A DNA stretch of 64,000 nt, from NCBI GenBank assembly GCA_032595675.1, contig JAVQMD010000002.1, positions 1,054,001-1,118,000 of the forward strand. The letters are read 5' to 3'. The notes beneath the pieces were generated by a model, which saw only the letters and a program-made list of their open reading frames with translations, had not been told where the DNA came from and searched no databases. The number at the start of each line of letters is the position of its first letter. Position 1 is the first letter of the stretch. Of the stretch, positions 52,738-61,825 are shown one piece after another. The translations under genes and the position numbers were made by a program. Origin of the DNA: Candidatus Electrothrix rattekaaiensis (GTDB taxonomy: Bacteria > Desulfobacterota > Desulfobulbia > Desulfobulbales > Desulfobulbaceae).

Positions 52738-53289
52738 ATGACAGATAAAAGAAGTGCGTTAAAATTATTTTTAGAAAAGAGCAGTGAAAAAATTTCCGAG
52801 GATCTTGCAAGACAGATAAAATTAACCCCGCTCAACAGTACATCCTTGGACTTTTGGGAAAATAATTGGAAAAGAAAGAGTACGAGAATCCCCCCTAATG
52901 GTGGCTGGGATTGGAGATCACATTACTTGGATTTTAAAAGAAGGAAACCCAAGCAACTGTACTCTCTAGCAATTTGGCACGGTGACATCTTGTGCGGCAT
53001 GACAATAGGTTACGCCTCTAAAGGGCCAAGTCATGTTCGTTTAGATCTTATAGAGGGGACACCCAGCAACAACCATCCGTTGCGTGGTTCTGTCTTGCAG
53101 ATTATCGTTGATGTGAGCATGAACTATGCTCAAATGACGAAAAAAGAAAAGTTGATTATAGCAAATCCAGTTCCTGATTTGATAGCTATTTATCAGCAGA
53201 GGGGATTCATTTACATTTCAGAAAAAAAATCTTTTTTTGGAACGAAAGAGGCTTTTTGCTCAAAGGAGGTATCTTATGAGTTCCTGTAA
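52738..53289 (+). CDS. GNAT-like acetyltransferase-fold protein
   Basis: 183 residues, AT-rich. The C-terminal half (LYSLAIWHGDILCGMTIGYA ... IIANPVPDLIAIYQQRGFIYISE) matches a GNAT fold with the late helix-strand NPxxxxxxYxxRGF. The acetyl-CoA P-loop is not clear-cut. The stop overlaps the start of the next gene by 14 bp. Confidence 0.6.
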   Translation: MTDKRSALKLFLEKSSEKISEDLARQIKLTPLNSTSLDFWENNWKRKSTRIPPNGGWDWRSHYLDFKRRKPKQLYSLAIWHGDILCGMTIGYASKGPSHVRLDLIEGTPSNNHPLRGSVLQIIVDVSMNYAQMTKKEKLIIANPVPDLIAIYQQRGFIYISEKKSFFGTKEAFCSKEVSYEFL

Positions 53290-53602
53290 TCCATGCGCTG
53301 GAGACTTTGTTACCCTTAATAATGTGCGTTCCTTTTATGTAATTCTTAGAATAACGTATAAAGGTGACCTTCTAGTAAATGACGAGAAGTTGCTCTGGCC
53401 GTCAGCGATAGTCAGAATTTTGCTTTTTCTGCTAAAAGTCACTTTGTATGATAAGGTCAAAGAGCGTATCTTCCCTTATACTCCATCAGAAGATGATGTA
53501 GAGCAATTCTTTAAAGATGGTAAATGCTTTCTTGATAAACTGAATGATGATGAAAAAAAGGATTATTTAAAAGAAGATGCTTCGTTACCCCTAGGTCTTT
53601 AA
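53276..53602 (+). CDS. Hypothetical protein coupled to the GNAT-like gene
   Basis: 108 residues from ATG 53276, with AAAGGAGG upstream inside the GNAT gene. It has one hydrophobic segment (SAIVRILLFLLKVTLY) and an acidic/Lys-rich C terminus. Unknown family. The overlap implies translational coupling. Confidence 0.6.
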   Translation: MSSCNPCAGDFVTLNNVRSFYVILRITYKGDLLVNDEKLLWPSAIVRILLFLLKVTLYDKVKERIFPYTPSEDDVEQFFKDGKCFLDKLNDDEKKDYLKEDASLPLGL

Positions 53603-53680
53603 CTTTTTTAGATCTTGCTTCTTGACTAAAGAGGCACTCAGTAGTTTAGCTCTATGATCCTTTTCTTTTATGGGCAATTT

Positions 53681-53717
53681 ACCGGGTACGTGCTTAGCGC
53701 GTGACCCGGTTTCTTTT
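53681..53717 (+). terminator. Rho-independent terminator of the GNAT pair
   Basis: Stem ACCGGGT.../...ACCCGGT with inner CG pairs, followed by TTCTTTTT. Confidence 0.8.
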
Positions 53718-53760
53718 TACCCTGCCTCCGAGATTCTCCGCTATGGGTATCGAGAAGATC

Positions 53761-55392
53761 TCAATACAACGCAGGTCGCTCCAGCTTGAACTTCTTAATC
53801 CGATAGCCGATCTGACGCTGGGTCAGACCCAGCTCACGAGCCGCCCGTGCCTGGACCCAGCCGTGCCGTTTCAGGGCAGCTTCTACCTGCTCACGCTCCA
53901 ATTCCTGAAGAGAGCGGGGGATGTTGTTATTATCCGTCGTTCTCTGCTCGGTCATCCGGTGAGGCAGGCTTGGTTCTTCCCTGTCCGGCATAAGCCGTTC
54001 ACCCGGAGGCTGGAGAAAATATCCCGGAAGATCATGAACCGAGAGCATGTCCCCTGTGGAGAGGATAACCAAGCGTTCCATCAGGTTCTGTAATTCACGA
54101 ATATTGCCGGGCCAGTCGTAATCAGTCATCAGATCAAGGAACTCTCTGGTCATCCGTACATTTTTATCATTCCGTTTGTTGCTTGCCTTCAGGAAATAGT
54201 CTGCCAACAGGGGAATATCATCCTTTCTCTCCCGCAGCGGAGGCAGAACAATAGGCACTACATTGAGTCGATAGTAGAGGTCGTTACGGAAGGTGCCGTT
54301 GAGCACTGCCTTTTCCAAGCTGACATTAGTTGCCGCGATGATACGGACATCTACGTCGATGGTACGGTTGGAGCCGAGGCGCTCAAACTGCTGTTCCTGA
54401 AGAACCCGAAGCAACTTCGCCTGGAGAGCCAGAGGCATCTCACCGATCTCATCAAGAAAGAGGGTTCCCTTGTCTGCCAGCTCAAAGCGTCCTTCTCTGG
54501 TTCCGTCAGCACCGGTAAAGGCACCCTTGTTGTGGCCGAACAGTTCGCTTTCTAAAAGGTTCTCGGGCAAAGCAGCACAGTTGATTTTTATAAAGGGATT
54601 CTCTCTCCTGGTACTGGCCTCGTGAATCGCTTGGGCTGCCAGTTCTTTTCCGGTTCCAGACTCGCCAAGGAGCAACACGCCAGCCCGACTCGGAGCAACG
54701 CGCTCAATGCTCCAGAAGACCTCCTGCATAACCTTGCACTGGCCAATAATATAATGCTTTTTATGACGGGCATGGAGACGAGCTTTTAGGCTCTGATTTT
54801 CTGAAACCAGTTTCTGACGATCCTGGCGAATAGCCTGATTAAGATTGAGAAATTGGGCAATCAGGGCAGAGAGCACGGTCAGGAATCGGACATCTTCTTC
54901 AAGGGATACCTCCAAGCCGAAGAGGCGATCAACGCTGAGGACGCCCACAGGTTTCTCTTTCAGCAGCACTGGCACGCCAATAAAGGAGAGCTTGGTTTTG
55001 CTGAACATCTGGCGGGAACCGGTACGATTGAGAAAAAGGGGTTCGCTGTCGATATCAGGAACAATAAATGGATCTCCGCTGCGGAACACCTTGCCATAGA
55101 TGCCCTCGTCAAGATTATAGATGCCGCGCTGTTCTTCTTCGATACTCAGGCCGTATGAGGCCCGGATGGTCAGGTGCTTATGTTCATCATCCAGCAAGGC
55201 CAGCGTGGCACGCTCCATGCGTAAGGTATCATGGAGAACCTTGAGGATGGCGGAAAGGGCCGTGTCCAGATGGACTGCAGACCCGATCAGTTTGACAATA
55301 CGATATAACGCCTTCATTTCCAGAGCTTCGGTACCCTGAGCAGCAAAGCTGTGGTCGGGGAAGAGGCTGGCTTCCTCTTTCTCCTTAATCAT
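53761..55392 (-). CDS. nifA: NifA-like sigma-54-dependent transcriptional activator
   Basis: 543 residues: GAF domain (about 25-175), sigma-54-interaction AAA+ domain with GESGTGKE and the GAFTGADG loop, and a Fis-type HTH ending [18 protein letters not shown], the NifA pattern. It activates nif promoters with sigma-54. I use ATG 55392, preceded by AGAGGA; an earlier ATG at 55425 would overlap nifV by ten bases. It is downstream of nifV in one operon. Confidence 0.9.
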   Translation of the reverse strand: MIKEKEEASLFPDHSFAAQGTEALEMKALYRIVKLIGSAVHLDTALSAILKVLHDTLRMERATLALLDDEHKHLTIRASYGLSIEEEQRGIYNLDEGIYGKVFRSGDPFIVPDIDSEPLFLNRTGSRQMFSKTKLSFIGVPVLLKEKPVGVLSVDRLFGLEVSLEEDVRFLTVLSALIAQFLNLNQAIRQDRQKLVSENQSLKARLHARHKKHYIIGQCKVMQEVFWSIERVAPSRAGVLLLGESGTGKELAAQAIHEASTRRENPFIKINCAALPENLLESELFGHNKGAFTGADGTREGRFELADKGTLFLDEIGEMPLALQAKLLRVLQEQQFERLGSNRTIDVDVRIIAATNVSLEKAVLNGTFRNDLYYRLNVVPIVLPPLRERKDDIPLLADYFLKASNKRNDKNVRMTREFLDLMTDYDWPGNIRELQNLMERLVILSTGDMLSVHDLPGYFLQPPGERLMPDREEPSLPHRMTEQRTTDNNNIPRSLQELEREQVEAALKRHGWVQARAARELGLTQRQIGYRIKKFKLERPALY

Positions 55393-55415
55393 ATTTTTCC
55401 TCTTTTTTAAAAAAT

Positions 55416-56531
55416 TCAGCCGCATTCAGCGGCAAAGCGGACGAGTTGCTCTTGGTTAAGTACTTGGCCACCGGAACGTATCCGGTTGACTAAGGTTTTG
55501 ATCTGCATTTCATCAAGTCGGAGCCCTGCTTTATGGAGTTGCAGTTGAATAGCTCTGGCCCCGGTTTTTCCTCCAAAACGGAGTCGCCGTGTTCCCCCGA
55601 CCCGTTCAGGAGCATAGGGTTCGTACATATCTGGGTTAACAGTCAGTCCATGTTGGTGCAACCCGCTTTCACAGGTAAAGATGGCCGAGCCAACCAAGGG
55701 GTGGTTGTCTGCAATATCTCTGCCAGCAGTCTCGGCAACAAGTTGGCAGAGTTCCGGGAGAAATTCAGGGTTATACCTTTGTTTGTCAAGGATTAAGGCG
55801 AGGTAGCCGATAACCTCTTCAAGGCGACAGTTGCCTGCTCGTTCGCCAAGCCCAAGTACTGTAGCATCAAGACCGTCAGCCCCGGCCTCCAGAGCAGCAA
55901 TAGAGTTGGCTGTGGCCATGCCAAAGTCATTATGGCAGTGGACAGCAAGAGAGAGGGGTACGGTTTTCTTCACGGTTTGCACAAGGGTTGTTATGCGAGC
56001 TGGAGAACAGATACCCACAGTGTCTGCCAAACGAATACGAATTGCTCCGTGCTGTTGGGCAACCTTTGCCGTTGCAAGGAGAAAATCCATATCAGCACGG
56101 GAGGCATCTTCCAATCCCACTGAAACAGCTGGAATGCCAGCAGCCAAGGCCTGCTGGATCGAAGCAGCAAGGACTTTGTTTATCCAGTCTCTGTCTTTTC
56201 CCAGTCGTTTTTGAATATGAGGATCTGAAACCGGGATAGATAAAGCAAGGACATCAGGAGAGCACGAGGCTGCAAAGGCGATATCTTCTGCTTTACAACG
56301 GCACCACAGGCTAAGCTGACAAGATCCGGCGGTCCTTTTTCTGGCCTCTTTAACAAGCCGGGGAAGATAGGTATTCAGTGGTGTTGCTATTCCTAGCTCT
56401 ATTTCGTTAATGCCAACTCGATATAATTTTTCAATAATATTGTACTTGTCCTCGTCGGAAAAGAGGACACTCGGTGTCTGCTCACCTTCCCGGAGGGTGG
56501 AGTCAATAAGTTGAGGCTGGTTGATGCGCAT
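55416..56531 (-). CDS. nifV: Homocitrate synthase
   Basis: 371 residues of the DRE-TIM metallolyase family: [12 protein letters not shown] at the N terminus, [29 protein letters not shown] and [12 protein letters not shown] (NifV-type). It makes homocitrate for the FeMo cofactor of nitrogenase. Its stop lies 23 bp before the nifA start. No other nif gene is in the window. Confidence 0.92.
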   Translation of the reverse strand: MRINQPQLIDSTLREGEQTPSVLFSDEDKYNIIEKLYRVGINEIELGIATPLNTYLPRLVKEARKRTAGSCQLSLWCRCKAEDIAFAASCSPDVLALSIPVSDPHIQKRLGKDRDWINKVLAASIQQALAAGIPAVSVGLEDASRADMDFLLATAKVAQQHGAIRIRLADTVGICSPARITTLVQTVKKTVPLSLAVHCHNDFGMATANSIAALEAGADGLDATVLGLGERAGNCRLEEVIGYLALILDKQRYNPEFLPELCQLVAETAGRDIADNHPLVGSAIFTCESGLHQHGLTVNPDMYEPYAPERVGGTRRLRFGGKTGARAIQLQLHKAGLRLDEMQIKTLVNRIRSGGQVLNQEQLVRFAAECG

Positions 56532-57056
56532 CTGTTCGTTATGATTTGGTCGTCCTCATGGGAACGACTGAACCTTGGATAGAGATAAAAATACTTATTC
56601 AATATATGTAACCATATTGTGTGCCAATTTTCTTTTTTTTGAATGTGTTGAGAGAATGATTATAAAACCGGATTGTTGTATGGGAAGCGGAGCAGTGTTG
56701 AAGCGGGCAATAAGGGGTAAAAAGTTTACATTGTCGAGTCTTTCTTTGATATGGCATACAAAATTGTAAAACATATGACTTCGTTTGTAAAAAATGAAAG
56801 GAGGGGGAGTTTTTTGGGGGTACCCACTTAAAGCGGGATAAGTTGCCACCGATTTTTTACTCTGAGGTGAATAAGGCGGCATTGGTTCTGTTTATTGCTT
56901 ATCAGGACGAAATACTGTAAGTATTTGAATGCTGTTGCTGGTTTTGAGGATTTCAAGGAGAGACTGACGGGAGGCGGGGCACGGAACATGTTGTTTTGTT
57001 GTCGATCATCAACAACGCCATCATCAACAACAAAACAACGTTCCCGATATTATATA
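56532..57056. other. Intergenic region between nifV and DUF3494 gene 1
   Basis: 525 bp. It holds the nifV promoter region; I find no sigma-54 -24/-12 site. At 56990-57040 a GTTGTTTTGTTGT/ACAACAAAACAAC stem and a repeated CATCAACAAC motif follow the DUF3494 gene; a related segment (57900-57950) follows the second copy, so this flank was duplicated with the gene. Confidence 0.5.
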
Positions 57057-57797
57057 TCAGTTGGCCGGGGCCGTAATCGCATTCTTTTGTAAAGTAACTG
57101 CGGTCTGCGCCAGCAACCTGCCGTTAATTGATGTTCCTGTATTCACGGCGATCAAGGCTTTGCCAAGGATGACGCCTTCAAAATGAGCATCAGTTCCAAG
57201 GGTTACCGAACCGGCCACCTGCCAGATGATATTTTTGGCAAGAGCACCGCCGGCCAGGGTCACATGCGTCGAATCACTCTGGTTCAGCTTGCCCGCCACC
57301 TGGAAGATCCAGACATCGTTCGGGCCGCCCGACAGAGTGACATCCGTACTGATCTTCAGGTCAGAACTCCATTTGTAAAGACCGGGCTTGAGAGTCAGTC
57401 CACCGATCTCACCGGCACCCATTTCGCTGAAATCAGGCGCAACCCGCCCTGCAGCGTTATCATAGGCAAGTCCCATATCGCCCACAGCCGAGGTCAGAAA
57501 AGTGGCGTCAATTGTGGCGCAGGGGAGATTGCCTGCCGCGTCAACGGTATAGACCTTTCCTGAGACTTCATCACAGGTGAGAAGAAGAGATGCGCCGGTG
57601 ATGGGGCTTGTTCCGACATCCCCAGCAATTTTAGATTGATACACATTTGTGATCCCGGTTTTGCTCAGGATGACGAAAGTCTCTGCGTCACCGAGTTGTA
57701 CTGGTGACGGACCATCGGCGTTTGCTACTCCGGTCGTAAAAACGCCGAGCAGTACCGCCACAAGTAATTTATTTGAATGTCTTTTGGAAGCGTTCGT
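57057..57797 (-). CDS. Exported DUF3494 ice-binding-like protein, copy 1 (start codon ATG to ACG)
   Basis: The DUF3494 domain is intact (GDAETFVILSKTGITNVY, GDVGTSPITGA, PGLYKWSSDLKISTDVTL, GRLLAQTAVTLQKNAI). Aligning to copy 2, the ancestral start maps to ACG at 57797, giving exactly the same length (247 codons). The ordinary call starts at GTG 57761 and loses part of the signal peptide (SNKLLVAVLLGVFTTGVANA). Either ACG is used weakly, the GTG is used, or the gene is decaying. DUF3494 proteins bind ice or act as adhesins. Confidence 0.75.
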   Translation of the reverse strand, partial: TNASKRHSNKLLVAVLLGVFTTGVANADGPSPVQLGDAETFVILSKTGITNVYQSKIAGDVGTSPITGASLLLTCDEVSGKVYTVDAAGNLPCATIDATFLTSAVGDMGLAYDNAAGRVAPDFSEMGAGEIGGLTLKPGLYKWSSDLKISTDVTLSGGPNDVWIFQVAGKLNQSDSTHVTLAGGALAKNIIWQVAGSVTLGTDAHFEGVILGKALIAVNTGTSINGRLLAQTAVTLQKNAITAPAN

Positions 57798-57973
57798 AAA
57801 GTATTCTTTTCCTTGAATGTTTCAATGAGAGGATGATGAGCGGCGCAACCAAAACATCTTCGGAACCATGCGCAACACATCTTATATACGGAGGGAGGTG
57901 AACGATGTTGCTTCATTATCGATCATCAACAACGCGATCATCAACAACGAAACAACGTTCCTGATATTATTTA

Positions 57974-58714
57974 TCAGTTAGCAGGAGCGGTAATCGCATT
58001 CCTCTGCAAAGTAACTGCGGTCTGCGCCAACAGTCTGCCGTTAACCGATGCTTTCGTGTTCACGGCGATTAGGGTTTTACCCAGAATAACTCCCTCAAAA
58101 TGGGAATATGTTCCAAGGGTCACTGAGCCAGCCACCTGCCATACGATATTTTTGGCGAGGGCACCGCCAGTCAGGATCACCTTGGCGTTGCTGGCCTGAT
58201 TCAGCGTTCCGGCTACCTGCAAGATCCAGACATCGTCCGGGCCGCCCGACAGGGTAACATCCGTGCTGATTGCAAGACCAGAAGTCCATTTGTAAAGGCC
58301 CGGTTCCAAGGTCATTCCGCCAATCTCACCGGCTCCCAGATCAGTAAAATCAGGTAAAACTCGACCTGCGGCATCGTCGTAGGCAAAGCCCATGTCGCCC
58401 GTAGCCGAGGTCAGGAAAGTGGCATCAGTTGTCGAGCAGGGCTGAGGACCGGCTGCGTCAACAGTGTATACATCTCCGGTTATTTCTTTGCATTTGAGCA
58501 GAATGGCCGCGCCTGTGATCGGACTCGTTCCGACATCCCCGACTATTGCGGATCGATAAACATTGGTGATGCCGGTTTTACTCAGAACAGCAAAACCCTC
58601 TGCGTCGCCCAGATCAACCGGTGCCGGACCGCTGGCGTTTGCAACTCCGGTTGCGAAAATAGCGAGCAATGCGGCAATAAATAACTTATTGGAATGTGTT
58701 TTGAATACGTTCAT
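57974..58714 (-). CDS. Exported DUF3494 ice-binding-like protein, copy 2
   Basis: 246 residues with a signal peptide (SNKLFIAALLAIFATGVANA) and one DUF3494 beta-solenoid domain (GDAEGFAVLSKTGITNVY, PGLYKWTSGLAISTDVTL, GRLLAQTAVTLQRNAITAPAN). ATG 58714 has AAGGA five bases upstream; the longer reading from 58792 is rejected. It is a recent tandem paralogue of copy 1, with duplicated flanks. Likely secreted or surface; no anchor is visible. Confidence 0.88.
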   Translation of the reverse strand: MNVFKTHSNKLFIAALLAIFATGVANASGPAPVDLGDAEGFAVLSKTGITNVYRSAIVGDVGTSPITGAAILLKCKEITGDVYTVDAAGPQPCSTTDATFLTSATGDMGFAYDDAAGRVLPDFTDLGAGEIGGMTLEPGLYKWTSGLAISTDVTLSGGPDDVWILQVAGTLNQASNAKVILTGGALAKNIVWQVAGSVTLGTYSHFEGVILGKTLIAVNTKASVNGRLLAQTAVTLQRNAITAPAN

Positions 58715-59245
58715 AACAATCCTTTTCCTGATGGTTGTAATTCTAAATGAATAAGCGACAGGCATCATTGTCTGCCATTTTAGAATTAACATCTTGCCGA
58801 TGCAAACTACCCATATTGTTTTTTATTGTCAATCTATATTGTTGCAATAGGATTAATGTTTTCCCTTAATGAGAGTAATAACCCGAATGTGATATACCTA
58901 GTATGCATTCTGTAGCATTGCCTATATTCCATAAAAAATATGAAATTACATAGTGAATAATTTTATTAAAAATAATTATATTTTATGTATTATTGAGAAA
59001 AAATATGGAAATATTTTTGCTGTTATTGCTTTGTGGGATACGTTAAAACGAAGTTTAAAGTTGATTTATTGCAATGACAACAACTGAAGTGTAAAGAAGA
59101 TGAAGGGTTATCGTTCCTCATCTGTACGTAAAAAGATTATTGACGCAATTGATTGATTTGCCTATGATAAGCAGATTGTGCAACTGAAGATAAAATTGGA
59201 AAAGTAACAGCAACACGACAGACCTTTTGTACAGCGAAATAACTG
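58715..59245. other. AT-rich divergent intergenic region between DUF3494 copy 2 and recD2
   Basis: 531 bp, very AT-rich from 58860 to 59080 with many TTATT/AATAA runs. It should hold the promoters of the DUF3494 genes and recD2. No gene, repeat or RNA is recognised. Confidence 0.5.
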
Positions 59246-61729
59246 ATGCGCTCCTCCATGCCCTCCCATATTGCCGAGAAAATCCGAGGCATTGTCCAGC
59301 GCATTACCTACCATAACCAGGATAACGGCTGGTCGGTGTTGCGGGTCAATCCCTTTGATGTCCATGGCGAGACGGTCACCGTCACGGTCCATCAGATGCA
59401 GGTCTTTGCCGGGGCCACTATGGAATTTTCCGGTTCCTGGACCGTCCACCCCAAGTTCGGGCGGCAGTTCAAGGCGGACGAGGCCACAGAGCTGAAACCG
59501 GCTTCTGCCGGGGCGTTGGAAAAATACCTTGGTTCTGGTCTGATCAAGGGGGTCGGTCCCAAGACGGCGCAAAAGATTGTCCGTCACTTCGGTAAGGAGA
59601 CCCTGGAGGTCTTTGAGGAGCGGATCGAACGCCTCACCGAGGTGCCCGGCATTGCCAATAAAAAACTGTCGTCCATCAGCGCGGCCTGGCAGGAGCATCG
59701 GGCTATCCGAGATGTGATGCTTTTTCTCCAATCCCACGGCATATCCACCCTCTTTGCCGTACGCATCTATAAGCAGTACGGCGACAACTCCATCGCTCTG
59801 GTTTCAGAAAATCCCTACCGGCTGGCAGCTGATTTTTATGGGATCGGGTTTTTCTCCGCCGACAAGGTGGCCCTGTCCATCGGTTTCGGGCCGGATTCAC
59901 CCCTGCGCATCACCGCCGCTATCCGCCATGTCCTGTCAGCGAGCCGGGAACAGGGGCATTGCTATCTGACCCAGGAGCAGATTGGCAAGCAGATCAACAA
60001 GCTACTGGAGCTGAATCTCTCTGATCAAATCGCCCTTTTTCTTCACAAGATGGAGCAGGCCGATGCTCTGCGGGTGCGACTACTGGTTACCCATCCCAAC
60101 CCTGACGCGACGCAGGAGCCGGAACGTTGCTATTATTCCAAAAGCCTGTATTACGATGAAGACTACGTTGCCAAACGCCTGCGCAGGCTGACACACCCGC
60201 TGGAGCATGATTCGGCCCGGATTACCTCCTGGTTGGAACGCTACGCGGAACAAACCGGGGTTTTACTCTCTGCTGAACAGGCAGCTGCGGTTCGCTCTAT
60301 TGCGGGCTGCCAATGCGCCATTCTCACTGGCGGGCCGGGCTGCGGCAAGACCACCACCACCAAGGTGCTGGTGGCCCTGCTCCGGGCTATGGGCCGCTCG
60401 GTGTTGCTGGCTGCACCTACTGGCCGGGCGGCCCAACGCATGGGCGAGGTTATCGGTATGGAGGCCAAGACCATCCACCGCCTCCTGGAATTTCAGGGCA
60501 CCGGCTTTAAGCGCAATGAAGAGAATCCCCTCCAGACCGATGTGCTGATCCTGGACGAATGCTCCATGTTGGATATCAGCCTGAGCGCATCCCTCCTTAA
60601 AGCGGTCGGAGATGATACGGCGGTGCTGTTCATCGGTGATGCCGACCAGCTGCCCTCGGTGGGGGCGGGTAATGTGCTGCGGGACATGATCGCTTCCACG
60701 GTTATCCCGACCTACACCCTGAAGACCATTTTTCGTCAGGCCAGGGAATCCAGAATTATCACCTATGCCCATCAGATCAACCAAGGGACATCCCCAAGGA
60801 TTGACTCGCCTTTTAAACAACCAGGGATCTGGCAGGAAGCAGATTGCTTTTTCATTGATTCCGATGAGGCAACCAAGGCCCAGCTGAGCTTCATTGCCCG
60901 AACCAAGCAGCATGTTGAAACCATTGAAGAACGGGAGGAGGCAAGCGCAGATCCCTTTGCCTTTGATGCGGATTCTTTGGAAAGCTCGTACCAACGCTTT
61001 GAATTGCCTGAGCAGTTCAGCCATGTCAACCTCCAGGCCTTGTCCACGGCAGAAGGCCCTGCTGGCGAGCTGGCTGCGGTGGCAAAGAAAGTACACCCTT
61101 GGTCCTCGCTTTATTACGGCATGACCGCAGTGGATGTGGTGCAACGGCTCTACACGGAGTGGATTCCCAAATACTGCGGCCCGAACTGCGAGATTCAGGT
61201 CTTATCCCCGATGATCCGGGGCAGCTTGGGCACGGCCTCGCTCAATAAAACCCTTCAGCAGGCGGTTAATCCGGGACAGCAGGGGAGGGCGGAGATCATG
61301 GTCGGGGAGAAGATCTTTCGGGTCGGTGATCGGGTGATCCACCGACGGAACAACTATGACCTGGGGGTGTTCAACGGCGATATCGGCAGGATCACAGCGG
61401 TGAATAACGAGGCCATGACCCTGCACGTCTGCTTTCTCCCGGATCAGCGGGAGGTGGAGTACCAGCGCGAGCAGATCACTGAGCTGGAGCTGGCCTATGC
61501 CGTCACCATCCATAAGTCCCAGGGCTCGGAATTCGAGGTCGTCATCCTGCCGGTGCTGACCCAACATTTTCGGATGCTCTTCCGTAATTTGGTCTATACC
61601 GGGCTGACCAGGGCACGGAAGCTGGCTGTGTTTGTTGGGACGAGAAAGGCCTTGGCTATGGCGGTGCATAATCAGGATACGGGGTTGCGGCAGACGGCGT
61701 TGAGGGAGTTGATTAGAGAGCGGATTTGA
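59246..61729 (+). CDS. recD2: RecD2-type SF1B DNA helicase
   Basis: 827 residues. N-terminal OB/HhH region with KGVGPKTAQKIVRHFG and EVPGIANKKLSSIS, then Walker A GGPGCGKTTTTK, Walker B LDECSMLD, GDADQLPSVG, and C-terminal motifs including YAVTIHKSQGSEF and VYTGLTRARKL. The RecBCD partners are absent, as expected for RecD2. It unwinds DNA 5'-3' in repair. A large SF1 helicase gene follows. Confidence 0.93.
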   Translation: MRSSMPSHIAEKIRGIVQRITYHNQDNGWSVLRVNPFDVHGETVTVTVHQMQVFAGATMEFSGSWTVHPKFGRQFKADEATELKPASAGALEKYLGSGLIKGVGPKTAQKIVRHFGKETLEVFEERIERLTEVPGIANKKLSSISAAWQEHRAIRDVMLFLQSHGISTLFAVRIYKQYGDNSIALVSENPYRLAADFYGIGFFSADKVALSIGFGPDSPLRITAAIRHVLSASREQGHCYLTQEQIGKQINKLLELNLSDQIALFLHKMEQADALRVRLLVTHPNPDATQEPERCYYSKSLYYDEDYVAKRLRRLTHPLEHDSARITSWLERYAEQTGVLLSAEQAAAVRSIAGCQCAILTGGPGCGKTTTTKVLVALLRAMGRSVLLAAPTGRAAQRMGEVIGMEAKTIHRLLEFQGTGFKRNEENPLQTDVLILDECSMLDISLSASLLKAVGDDTAVLFIGDADQLPSVGAGNVLRDMIASTVIPTYTLKTIFRQARESRIITYAHQINQGTSPRIDSPFKQPGIWQEADCFFIDSDEATKAQLSFIARTKQHVETIEEREEASADPFAFDADSLESSYQRFELPEQFSHVNLQALSTAEGPAGELAAVAKKVHPWSSLYYGMTAVDVVQRLYTEWIPKYCGPNCEIQVLSPMIRGSLGTASLNKTLQQAVNPGQQGRAEIMVGEKIFRVGDRVIHRRNNYDLGVFNGDIGRITAVNNEAMTLHVCFLPDQREVEYQREQITELELAYAVTIHKSQGSEFEVVILPVLTQHFRMLFRNLVYTGLTRARKLAVFVGTRKALAMAVHNQDTGLRQTALRELIRERI

Positions 61730-61825
61730 GCAAAAAATGCATCATCTTTCCGTGCTCGACATATCCGGGCATGAGTGTTATATCTTTTCAGCAATTCTTC
61801 TTCTGATTCTCTACTGTTCTCTACC

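Noticed and set aside
57725-57916. 63-codon minus-strand ORF upstream of DUF3494 copy 1
   Set aside because: It overlaps the conserved signal-peptide region of copy 1 in another frame.
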